DNA of 64,000 bases, taken from NCBI RefSeq assembly GCF_022809115.1, contig NZ_JALGBH010000002.1, forward strand, positions 62,001-126,000, given 5' to 3'. The position numbers were made by a program, and so were the translations under genes. Below are positions 56,375 through 62,723 of this stretch, in pieces; the stretch's first letter is position 1, and the number at the start of each line of letters is the position of its first letter. The notes beneath the pieces were generated by a model. That model saw only the letters and a program-made list of their open reading frames with translations, made no database searches and had not been told where the DNA came from. This stretch comes from Pedobacter montanisoli. Lineage in GTDB: Bacteria; Bacteroidota; Bacteroidia; Sphingobacteriales; Sphingobacteriaceae.

Positions 56375-57061
56375 ATGCCCGTTACCGATAAGGATATATT
56401 ATACGAAGACAACCATTTAATAGCAGTAAACAAAAGAGCAGGCGATATTGTGCAGGTAGATGAAACCGGCGATAAACCGCTCGATGAAATGGTAAAAGAT
56501 TACCTTGCCCAAAAATACAACAAGCCGGGAGCGGCATTTTTGGGCGTAGTACATCGCTTAGATCGTCCGGTTAGCGGTGTAATCTTATTTGCTAAAACCA
56601 GTAAAGCCTTAGATCGCATGAATGCGGCATTTAAAAACCGCGAGGTTACCAAAACCTATTTTGCCGTTGTGCGTAAAAAACCCGCTAAAGCTACGGCCAA
56701 ACTGGTAAACTGGCTTATTAAAAATCCACAAAAAAATGTGGTAAAAGCCTATGATAACGAAGTTCCCGGTAGTCAGTATTGTGAACTGAGTTACCAGCAA
56801 TTGACCGAATTAGATGGTTATTACCTGTTAAAGGTAAATCCGCTTACTGGTCGCTCGCACCAGATAAGGGTACAGCTTTCAACTATGGGCTGTCCTATAG
56901 TTGGCGATAACAAATATGGCTACCCTCGGGCCAGCCGTAAAGGCAGCATTTGTTTACATGCCCGCAAGCTGGAGTTTCTGCATCCTGTAAAAAAAGAACC
57001 TGTAAGCATATTTGCGCCTCTACCTGTAGATGGTTTCTGGGAGCGTTTTGAGAAGTATTAA
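56375..57061 (+). CDS. RluA-family pseudouridine synthase
   Basis: The 228-residue product has the RluA catalytic motif VVHRLDRPVSGVILFAKT (catalytic Asp), TKTYFAVVRKKP and PLTGRSHQIRVQLSTMGCPIVGDNKYG. There is no S4 domain. It isomerises uridine in rRNA or tRNA; the exact site cannot be told. It follows panB at a distance of about 300 bp. Confidence 0.93.
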   Translation: MPVTDKDILYEDNHLIAVNKRAGDIVQVDETGDKPLDEMVKDYLAQKYNKPGAAFLGVVHRLDRPVSGVILFAKTSKALDRMNAAFKNREVTKTYFAVVRKKPAKATAKLVNWLIKNPQKNVVKAYDNEVPGSQYCELSYQQLTELDGYYLLKVNPLTGRSHQIRVQLSTMGCPIVGDNKYGYPRASRKGSICLHARKLEFLHPVKKEPVSIFAPLPVDGFWERFEKY

Positions 57062-57080
57062 TATTTAGATTTTCTCCTGC

Positions 57081-57122
57081 CGTCACCCTGTTCCGATAGC
57101 TATCGGAATTATTGCAGGGTCT
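57081..57122. repeat. Nested palindrome with GATAGCTATC core
   Basis: The 18-bp perfect palindrome TTCCGATAGCTATCGGAA (57091-57108) is nested between ACCCTG and CAGGGT. The same core recurs at 58268-58283 and 61188-61203. Confidence 0.75.
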
Positions 57123-57259
57123 ATTCCTGTTAGTTAAATTTTTGGGAACAAGTTCAGATGATGAATAAGAATGATTAAGCATGACGATTATTCTTTTTGT
57201 CATTCCAATTCATTCTAAATCTAATATCTTTACCCACCAAACAAACACTAAACATATTT

Positions 57260-57880
57260 ATGAGCGTTAAAAAAAGCGTTTTAGAGAAAAAGACGACCCA
57301 AGAACTATATCAATACCTTAATGCTAAAAATTCATTCCTCAGCGAAGCCGTTCAATATGCTTTTGAAATTTTACAGAGTAGGGGAGAAAACTTTGACGAG
57401 CATGAAACCGAGCGCATCAAAGCGTTAATAGAGGAGAGAGAACAGAAAGAGAATGAACAACCTGCTAAACAAACTTATTGGGATAAAAATGCAGTTGAAG
57501 ACGATTCTGCAATGCCATTATATTCGCAGCGGGTAATCTGGATCTTCAGCGTACTTTTTGGCGTTATAACAGGTTCTATTTTATTAGCAATAAATCTGGC
57601 AAAATTAAACCAGAAAAAGACAGCCTTTGGGGTAGTTGCTTTTGGAGTAGTTTACACTACATTTCAGGTTATCTTGTCTGAATATTTAGATAAAATAAAC
57701 TTTATACTTACAGGAAGAACATTTTTGCTTTCTGCACTTGGTGCAATAGTTTTACACTACTCTTGGGAAAAATTTATTCCCACAGATTTCAAGTATAGAA
57801 AACGTGCTGTGTGGTTACCCGCTCTTATTTGTGTAGGGTTAGCATCCTTAATAATTTTTGCAATGATTAAGGGCTATTAA
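57260..57880 (+). CDS. Membrane protein of unknown function
   Basis: From the ATG at 57260 the product is 206 residues: a helical cytoplasmic part (~1-80, with ALIEEREQKENEQ) and four membrane segments (~90-110, 120-140, 150-168, 182-202). No family recognised. The longer frame from 57197 adds 21 residues whose bases include likely promoter sequence, so the later ATG is preferred. Confidence 0.75.
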   Translation: MSVKKSVLEKKTTQELYQYLNAKNSFLSEAVQYAFEILQSRGENFDEHETERIKALIEEREQKENEQPAKQTYWDKNAVEDDSAMPLYSQRVIWIFSVLFGVITGSILLAINLAKLNQKKTAFGVVAFGVVYTTFQVILSEYLDKINFILTGRTFLLSALGAIVLHYSWEKFIPTDFKYRKRAVWLPALICVGLASLIIFAMIKGY

Positions 57881-58342
57881 GTTACAGAATGAAATGAGTT
57901 CTGTATAAAGTAATTACCACCATTAAAAGACTGTTAATGTAGTTAAAGTTGTATCAAGCCTAATCAATATCTCTCCGTTCAGCTAAATCGGCCTTGGCTG
58001 ATGCGGTAAATAGTAATAAGCCTGCGCATAGGCTTTAAAGCATCAGGCGCAGCCGTGGCTTTTTTGTCTACTTTTTCAGCTACAGGAAACCTGCGAAGCA
58101 AGCTTGAATACCTTAAAAAATAATAAAAGCATTATGAAAAAAGTAGAACCCGAGGTAGCGATACAGATACTTAATAGTAAAAATAGTATTTGATACAATG
58201 CAGCTTATTATTTTACTTCCTCCTCATTAAAGATGCTGATCTGGAGCAAAGCGCAAAGTAAAACAAACCCGATAGCTATCGGGTCAGCATGACGAATAAG
58301 GACGGTTCAGCACGACGAGTACGTTAGACTGGATTTAAAAAA
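57881..58342. other. 462-bp intergenic region with repeat debris
   Basis: The first part (57881-57960) is featureless and AT-rich. At 57990-58100 a more GC-rich stretch contains inverted repeats (AAGCCTGCGCATAGGCTT and nearby GCATCAGGCGCAGCCGTGGC) and an open frame on the minus strand without a start, possibly a relic. A composite repeat with a CCCGATAGCTATCGGG core lies at 58217-58296. No intact gene is visible. Confidence 0.5.
58217..58296 (-). repeat. Composite intergenic repeat, GATAGCTATC family
   Basis: Read on the minus strand: CATGCTGACCCGATAGCTATCGGGTT, then TTTTACT...CGCTTTGCTC...AGATCAGCATCTTTAAT. The copy at 61177-61260 matches it in order and content. Confidence 0.7.
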
Positions 58343-58918
58343 TTACAACTTCTTTAAAGCCCGGTTCAGGTTTCTTAAAGAAATACCCAGATAAGCCGCC
58401 ATATCCTCTTTAGAAATCGCCATATCCTGTTTAGATTGCAGTTCTAATAGTTTAGCCAGACTATGCTCGGTAGTATGTAGTTGCTGGTAAGAAGCCCGGC
58501 TTGCCGTATCGATAATGCGTCCGGCAAAGGCCTTGAGTAGCAAATGATTTAGAGCAAGATCTTTTTTAAGCAATTCATTGAAAAAAGGCAGGGAAAAAGC
58601 ATACACACTTACATCGGTTAAAGCTTCTATACTACATAAACAATTGCCACCCCTGATCAGTTCAATCTCTCCGGTAATTTCACCTTTACCTAGAAATTCA
58701 ACAATAAACTCCTTATCGTTTGTTTCGGTAAAAAAGCATTTGGTAATGCCTTCTTTGATCAGCATAATTTTAGTGGGTTTTTCATGCTGGGTCAGTAATC
58801 TTTCGCCTTTGGCAAAAGACTTTAGTATAATATCGGCTTTGTTTGCCTGTTGGTTGTAAAGCTGTTCGGCATAAGCCAGAAAATTAGAATTGGTACGCAA
58901 CATAAGTTTTCGGGACAA
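58343..58918 (-). CDS. Crp/Fnr-family transcriptional regulator
   Basis: The 191-residue product has a cyclic-nucleotide-binding-type beta-roll at ~30-115 (IMLIKEGITKCFF, IVEFLGKGEITGEIELI) and a C-terminal HTH at ~150-190 (SKEDMAAYLGISLRNLNRALKKL). There is no Fe-S Cys set, so it is not Fnr proper. It is divergent from the HAD phosphatase gene, with the -33/-7 region of the latter just beyond its start, and may regulate it. The start might be five codons later (MLRTNS). Confidence 0.9.
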   Translation of the reverse strand: MSRKLMLRTNSNFLAYAEQLYNQQANKADIILKSFAKGERLLTQHEKPTKIMLIKEGITKCFFTETNDKEFIVEFLGKGEITGEIELIRGGNCLCSIEALTDVSVYAFSLPFFNELLKKDLALNHLLLKAFAGRIIDTASRASYQQLHTTEHSLAKLLELQSKQDMAISKEDMAAYLGISLRNLNRALKKL

Positions 58919-58924
58919 ATGTCC

Positions 58925-58955
58925 TTTGTTAAGAAATTGAAACTGCCGATTTTTG
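58925..58955 (+). promoter_or_regulatory. Promoter of the HAD/acetyltransferase operon
   Basis: TTTG at 58925-58928 and GATTTTTG at 58948-58955 (one mismatch to TAnnTTTG) are 19 bp apart. This supports the translation start at 58979. Confidence 0.55.
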
Positions 58956-58978
58956 CAGGTAGAAAATTACAAATTTTA

Positions 58979-59671
58979 ATGAGAAACCAGGTAAAAACCA
59001 TTGCCTTTGATGCCGATGATACCCTTTGGGTAAATGAGCCCTATTTTAGGGAGGCAGAAAACCAGTTTTGTGCATTGCTTGAAGACTATCTGCCACAGCA
59101 CAGCGTTTTGAAGGAACTGTTCAAAACTGAAATGGATAACCTGCACCTGTATGGTTATGGCATAAAAGGTTTTATGTTGAGCATGATCGAAACCATTGGT
59201 CGCGTTTCTAACCATACCGCCCCGATAACTTTGGTTAACGAAGCTATAGCTTTAGGACAGGAAATGTTGCAAAAGCCGCTTGAACTGCTGCCGGGCGTAC
59301 ATGAAACTTTAAGTGAATTAAAAGATAAATACAGACTGGTGGTAGCTACCAAAGGCGATTTGCTTGATCAGGAACGCAAGCTTAAAAAATCAGGGCTGGA
59401 ACATTATTTTCATCATATAGAGATCATGAGCGATAAACAGACCGCCGATTACCGTAAGCTCTTAAAACATCTGGATTGCAAGGCAGAAAATTTTCTCATG
59501 TTAGGCAATTCCATCAAATCTGATGTGCTGCCAGTACTGGAGCTAGGTGCTTATGCAGCACACATTCCGTATCATATTACCTGGATACACGAACAGCACG
59601 ACATTAATATAGAACACGAGCAATTTATAGAACTTAAAAGTATAGATGCCATTTTACAACATTTAGATTAA
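58979..59671 (+). CDS. HAD-superfamily hydrolase
   Basis: From the ATG at 58979 the product is 230 residues with HAD motif I AFDADDTLWVNE near residue 11, motif II in VVATKGD near 120, Lys in ERKLKKSG and motif III/IV MLGNSIKSDVLPVLELG near 178. A helical cap follows motif I. It should be a phosphatase of small metabolites. Longer in-frame starts overlap the divergent gene and the promoter. The acetyltransferase gene follows 2 bp later. Confidence 0.9.
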   Translation: MRNQVKTIAFDADDTLWVNEPYFREAENQFCALLEDYLPQHSVLKELFKTEMDNLHLYGYGIKGFMLSMIETIGRVSNHTAPITLVNEAIALGQEMLQKPLELLPGVHETLSELKDKYRLVVATKGDLLDQERKLKKSGLEHYFHHIEIMSDKQTADYRKLLKHLDCKAENFLMLGNSIKSDVLPVLELGAYAAHIPYHITWIHEQHDINIEHEQFIELKSIDAILQHLD

Positions 59672-59673
59672 GC

Positions 59674-60297
59674 ATGAAAACACCTGTAAACATAGAGCAA
59701 TGGATCCGAAAAGAACATTTTCGTTTTTTCTCTCAATTTGAAGAACCTTTTTTTGGCGTTACCGTTACCATAGATTGCACAGCAGCTTACCAAAAAGCTA
59801 AAGCCGCAGGGCGTTCGTTTTTTCTGTATTATCTGTACCGGGCCTTAAAAGCAGCCAATGAAATAGAAAACTTTCGTTACCGCATCATAGATCAGGAAGT
59901 TTACCTTTTTGATCAGGTGAACGCTTCGCCTACCATAGCCCGGCCCAATGGTACTTTTGGCTTTGCTTATATGGATTACAATACCGATGAGGAGCTTTTT
60001 TACCGTATGGCTAAAGAAGAAACAGAGCAGGTAAAGGCGGCCACAGGTCTGTTGCCTTCTGCTTCGGGAGAGAACGTAATCCATTGCTCGGCTTTGCCCT
60101 GGTTAGATTTTACATCACTTTCTCATGCCCGTAGTTTTTCTTTTCCTGATAGTTGCCCTAAAATATCGTTTGGTAAGATGACCATTAACGACGAAATAAG
60201 AACTATGCCCATTTCGGTTCACGTACACCATGGTTTGGCAGATGGTTACCACGTAGGAATTTTTGTAGAAAGGTTTCAAGAGTTGATGAATTCATAG
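59674..60297 (+). CDS. Chloramphenicol acetyltransferase-family protein
   Basis: The 207-residue product has the CAT fold pattern: FFSQFEEPFFGVTVTIDCT at the start, FGFAYMDYNTDEELFYRM, and the active-site motif VHVHHGLADGYHVGIFVERF with the catalytic His. Its length is that of CatA enzymes. Divergent members of this family occur on chromosomes without giving chloramphenicol resistance, so true activity is uncertain. It forms an operon with the HAD gene. Confidence 0.88.
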   Translation: MKTPVNIEQWIRKEHFRFFSQFEEPFFGVTVTIDCTAAYQKAKAAGRSFFLYYLYRALKAANEIENFRYRIIDQEVYLFDQVNASPTIARPNGTFGFAYMDYNTDEELFYRMAKEETEQVKAATGLLPSASGENVIHCSALPWLDFTSLSHARSFSFPDSCPKISFGKMTINDEIRTMPISVHVHHGLADGYHVGIFVERFQELMNS

Positions 60298-60305
60298 CAA
60301 TCGTA

Positions 60306-60380
60306 TGTCAGGCTGAGCTTGTCGAAGCCTTCATATAGAGCATTTACATTTCAACAACTCCCCGAAGGCTCAATGTGACA
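60306..60380. repeat. CCTGAG/TCGAAGG-type palindromic repeat
   Basis: GTCAGGCTGAGCTTGTCGAAGCC at 60307-60329 is followed by an inverted partner (CCCGAAGGCTCAATGTGAC, 60361-60379), just after the acetyltransferase gene. Confidence 0.7.
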
Positions 60381-60396
60381 ATTACAAAATTCATCT

Positions 60397-60441
60397 TAAT
60401 ATTGTCAAATAGATTCCGAAACGAGTTCGGAATGACGGCAA
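60397..60441. repeat. 45-bp direct repeat, left copy
   Basis: Begins TAATATTGTCAAAT and continues with the palindrome TTCCGAAACGAGTTCGGAA, ending ATGACGGCAA. It is identical over 45 bp to 61099-61143. Confidence 0.92.
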
Positions 60442-60558
60442 AGGATATTGAGTGGCTTTTCATTACACTTCATGCCGCATCTATAGATCCTAAAATAAGT
60501 TCAGAGCTTACCTTGATTTCTTTTTAACTTTTTGTATTTTAGAAGTTTAACTTTTGAG

Positions 60559-61101
60559 ATGTATAAATTATCTGCCTCTTTTATAGAATTTAGTAATGAT
60601 GAAACATTTATAAGTTCGTGCAAAGATTATATTAAACGAATTGGTAAAGCTTTAACAAAACCCGAAACAGAACTTGATGATATAGAATCTATTCTGTTAG
60701 AATATGGTATTCGTAATATCAGTGATGCAAAATTAGATACGCTCCAATACCTAATCAGTTATGCAAATTTTATTCTCGAAGACGATTCTATTTCTGAAAA
60801 TGAATTATATGATTTTACTGTGTTAAAAAGAATATTCAGGATTAATGAGGGGGATTTTATAAAGTATCATTTTTTTGAAGTCAGAGAGATACTGAAAAAG
60901 CAGTTTTTACGAATTTACGAAGATGATTTTGTAGATAAGGGAGAGCGACTGGAAAGTGTCAATTTGCAATCGTTTTTTGATTTAAGCTATGATGAGTTTG
61001 AGGGCTTTAAAAAAGAATACGTCATTGCTTCGTTAATCAATGGGGCAGATCCAAAAGATTTGGATATATCAAAATTGCCGAAAGGATTTCAGTTTAAATA
61101 A
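60559..61101 (+). CDS. Protein of unknown function, bracketed by a direct repeat
   Basis: From the ATG at 60559 the product is 180 residues, acidic and almost fully helical, without signal peptide or membrane segment. The stretch around ILEDDSISENELYDFTVLKRIFRI recalls TerB-like helical domains, but I would not assign it. It is more AT-rich than its neighbours. Its TAA stop is the first three bases of the right copy of a 45-bp perfect direct repeat whose left copy ends 117 bp before the start. It has no operon partners. Confidence 0.75.
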   Translation: MYKLSASFIEFSNDETFISSCKDYIKRIGKALTKPETELDDIESILLEYGIRNISDAKLDTLQYLISYANFILEDDSISENELYDFTVLKRIFRINEGDFIKYHFFEVREILKKQFLRIYEDDFVDKGERLESVNLQSFFDLSYDEFEGFKKEYVIASLINGADPKDLDISKLPKGFQFK

Positions 61102-61143
61102 TATTGTCAAATAGATTCCGAAACGAGTTCGGAATGACGGCAA
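61099..61143. repeat. 45-bp direct repeat, right copy
   Basis: Identical to 60397-60441. Its first three bases are the stop codon of the unknown gene. Confidence 0.92.
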
Positions 61144-61176
61144 GTGGTGGCTCGTCATGCCGATACAAAAAATAAT

Positions 61177-61260
61177 CGTTATGCTGACCCGATAGCTATA
61201 GGGTTCATTTTACTGCGTAGCTTTCTATTTCGCTTCAGGTTAGCATCTTTAATCATCATA
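61177..61260 (+). repeat. Composite intergenic repeat, GATAGCTATC family
   Basis: GTTATGCTGACCCGATAGC..., then TTTTACT..GTAGCTTTCT..TTCGCTTCAGGTTAGCATCTTTAAT. It matches the reverse complement of 58217-58296 throughout. Confidence 0.7.
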
Positions 61261-61318
61261 GATAAAGACCCTGAAACGAGTTCAGGGAGACGATAAGAGT
61301 GAGTGTTTTGTTGAATTT

Positions 61319-61366
61319 ATTTTACTACGTAGCTTTCTGCTTCGCTTCAGGTCAGCATCTTAGCGT
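61319..61366 (+). repeat. Partial composite repeat
   Basis: TTTTACTACGTAGCTTTCTG..CGCTTCAGGTCAGCATCTTAG repeats the second half of 61177-61260 with a few changes, without the GATAGCTATC core. Confidence 0.75.
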
Positions 61367-61462
61367 TTCCCTTAATAGATTCCGAAACAGGTTCGGACTG
61401 GCGAAAAGGGTAAGAGTAAAACAAATTTTAAACTTTTCTTATTTTTATCAAAAAAAGAGCCG

Positions 61463-62041
61463 ATGAACCCTAAAGTAGATGCAATGATCAGTAAGGCCAG
61501 CCAGTGGCAACAGGAATTTACAGAACTGAGAAATATAATACTCGACTGCGGACTTACTGAAGATTTTAAATGGGGACAACCCTGCTATACTTTAAACGGA
61601 AGAAATATTGTGCTGATACATGGGTTTAAAGAATATTGTGCTCTATTGTTTTTTAAAGGCGCTTTATTGAGCAATGCCGATGGTCTTCTAATTCAACAGA
61701 CTGAAAATGTACAGGCAGCAAGGCAGGCTCGTTTTACAGATGTTGAACAGATCAAAACGCAGCGAAACAACATCAAAGCCTGTATTTTTGAAGCAATTGA
61801 AATAGAGAAAGCAGGTTTAAAAGTAGCCTTGAAGAAAACTGAAGATTTTGATGTTCCTGAAGAATTGCAGGTTAAGTTAGATGCGCTACCTGCATTAAAA
61901 ATGGCTTTTGAGGCACTTACTCCAGGCCGACAAAGAGCTTATTTGTTCCACTTCTCGCAACCCAAACAAGCCAAAACACGTGAGGCAAGGGTAGAAAAGT
62001 ATATTCCGCAGATCTTGAGTGGTAAAGGCATTAATGATTAG
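61463..62041 (+). CDS. YdeI/OmpD-associated family protein (DUF1801 domain)
   Basis: The 192-residue product has a DUF1801-type domain at ~15-125 (CGLTEDFKWGQPCYTLNGRNIVLIHGFKEYCALLFFKGALL) and a C-terminal OmdA-like part with LTPGRQRAYLFHFSQPKQAKTREARVEKYIPQIL. Function is not established in the family. It is flanked by repeats on both sides and is convergent with the ASCH-like gene. Confidence 0.88.
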   Translation: MNPKVDAMISKASQWQQEFTELRNIILDCGLTEDFKWGQPCYTLNGRNIVLIHGFKEYCALLFFKGALLSNADGLLIQQTENVQAARQARFTDVEQIKTQRNNIKACIFEAIEIEKAGLKVALKKTEDFDVPEELQVKLDALPALKMAFEALTPGRQRAYLFHFSQPKQAKTREARVEKYIPQILSGKGIND

Positions 62042-62049
62042 AGAGTTGG

Positions 62050-62203
62050 TTTTTAGTTTTTAGTATTCAGTAGTTAGCATTTAGTTTTCAGTCTACTCTT
62101 CTGATCCCGGGCTATTGGTCTATCAACTTCTGACCTCGGTCTTCGGACTTCATACTAATTAACACCTAACCTCAGACATCCAACTTCGGTCTATAAACTT
62201 CTT
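62050..62203. repeat. Heptanucleotide array between convergent genes
   Basis: Six in-phase units end in AG (TTTTTAG, TTTTTAG, TATTCAG, TAGTTAG, CATTTAG, TTTTCAG; 62050-62091). Then about 16 diverged 7-bp units follow, with recurring ACTTCGG/TCTTCGG/ACTTCAT forms. On the minus strand the last part supplies the C-terminal codons and stop of the ASCH-like gene. This fills the whole gap between the two genes. Confidence 0.8.
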
Positions 62204-62712
62204 ATTTCTAACTCATATACCCAAACAGGCGGGTTCAGGTTCCAGTAACCATCGCCATAAATTCCTTCAAATACCGAGCGGTAGGCATCTTTAATTTCGG
62301 CATAATACGCATAATCTTTGCTTTGGGGCAGGAGGGCTCCCTGATACAAACCTGATGTTTCACATTTTAAGATCCCTTCTTTTTCGCAATCGGCATTACT
62401 GATTTCTTGCAAATTTTCGGCCCGTACAGCGCTTACCCTGAAAAAAGTTTCGGCTTCGCTTAAAGGCATATCTGTATATTTTTGCAGGAACAGGATATCG
62501 TCTTTTTCCCAGGCAGAGCTAATTTCGGTTTCTATACCCTGAGCAGGATGATACAGTTTGCAACGATTTCCTTCTAGCTCTTTAACCAGCCATCCTTCTT
62601 TTTCATCTAAACCTCTGATCAGACGACGGGTCTGTGTTTTTAAACCTTTGAGTGCAGGTATATACAGTTGCGCAATAAAGCTGATGGGTTTTGCCTGGAT
62701 AGGGTTAATCAT
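62191..62712 (-). CDS. ASCH-like domain protein
   Basis: The 173-residue product has KPISFIAQLYIPALKGLKTQTRRLIRG at the start, where the KTQTRR segment is the ASCH/PUA-like RNA-binding mark, and W..NPPVWVYELE at the end. A role in RNA or nucleotide binding is inferred from the fold. Such proteins are frequent in phages and accessory regions. The last residues and stop codon come from the heptad array. Confidence 0.7.
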   Translation of the reverse strand: MINPIQAKPISFIAQLYIPALKGLKTQTRRLIRGLDEKEGWLVKELEGNRCKLYHPAQGIETEISSAWEKDDILFLQKYTDMPLSEAETFFRVSAVRAENLQEISNADCEKEGILKCETSGLYQGALLPQSKDYAYYAEIKDAYRSVFEGIYGDGYWNLNPPVWVYELEIRSL

Positions 62713-62723
62713 TTTGCTATTAC

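Larger units (their letters stand above)
61102..61462. other. 361-bp repeat-rich intergenic region
   Basis: It contains, in order, the rest of the 45-bp repeat, a GATAGCTATC composite repeat (61177-61260), the palindrome CCCTGAAACGAGTTCAGGG (61265-61283), a second partial composite copy (61319-61366) and a further palindrome of TTCCGAAAC..GTTCGGA type (61379-61398). No gene or promoter match. Confidence 0.75.

Noticed and set aside
57990..58110. Open frame on the minus strand in the 57.9-58.3 kb gap, possible gene relic
   Set aside because: It has no start codon and ends within 45 codons; similarity to a known protein is not evident. Kept only as possible debris.
58850..58978. Longer N-terminus for the HAD phosphatase
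   Set aside because: It would overlap the divergent Crp/Fnr gene and cover the promoter; the HAD motif I is placed normally from the start at 58979.
59674..60297. Acquired chloramphenicol resistance gene
   Set aside because: The CAT-family motif is present, but the gene forms a two-gene operon with a HAD phosphatase in chromosomal context, with no mobile-element genes; resistance cannot be claimed from sequence.
62050..62203. Repeat array considered as CRISPR
   Set aside because: The units are 7 bp with no spacers between conserved repeats, and no cas genes are present.
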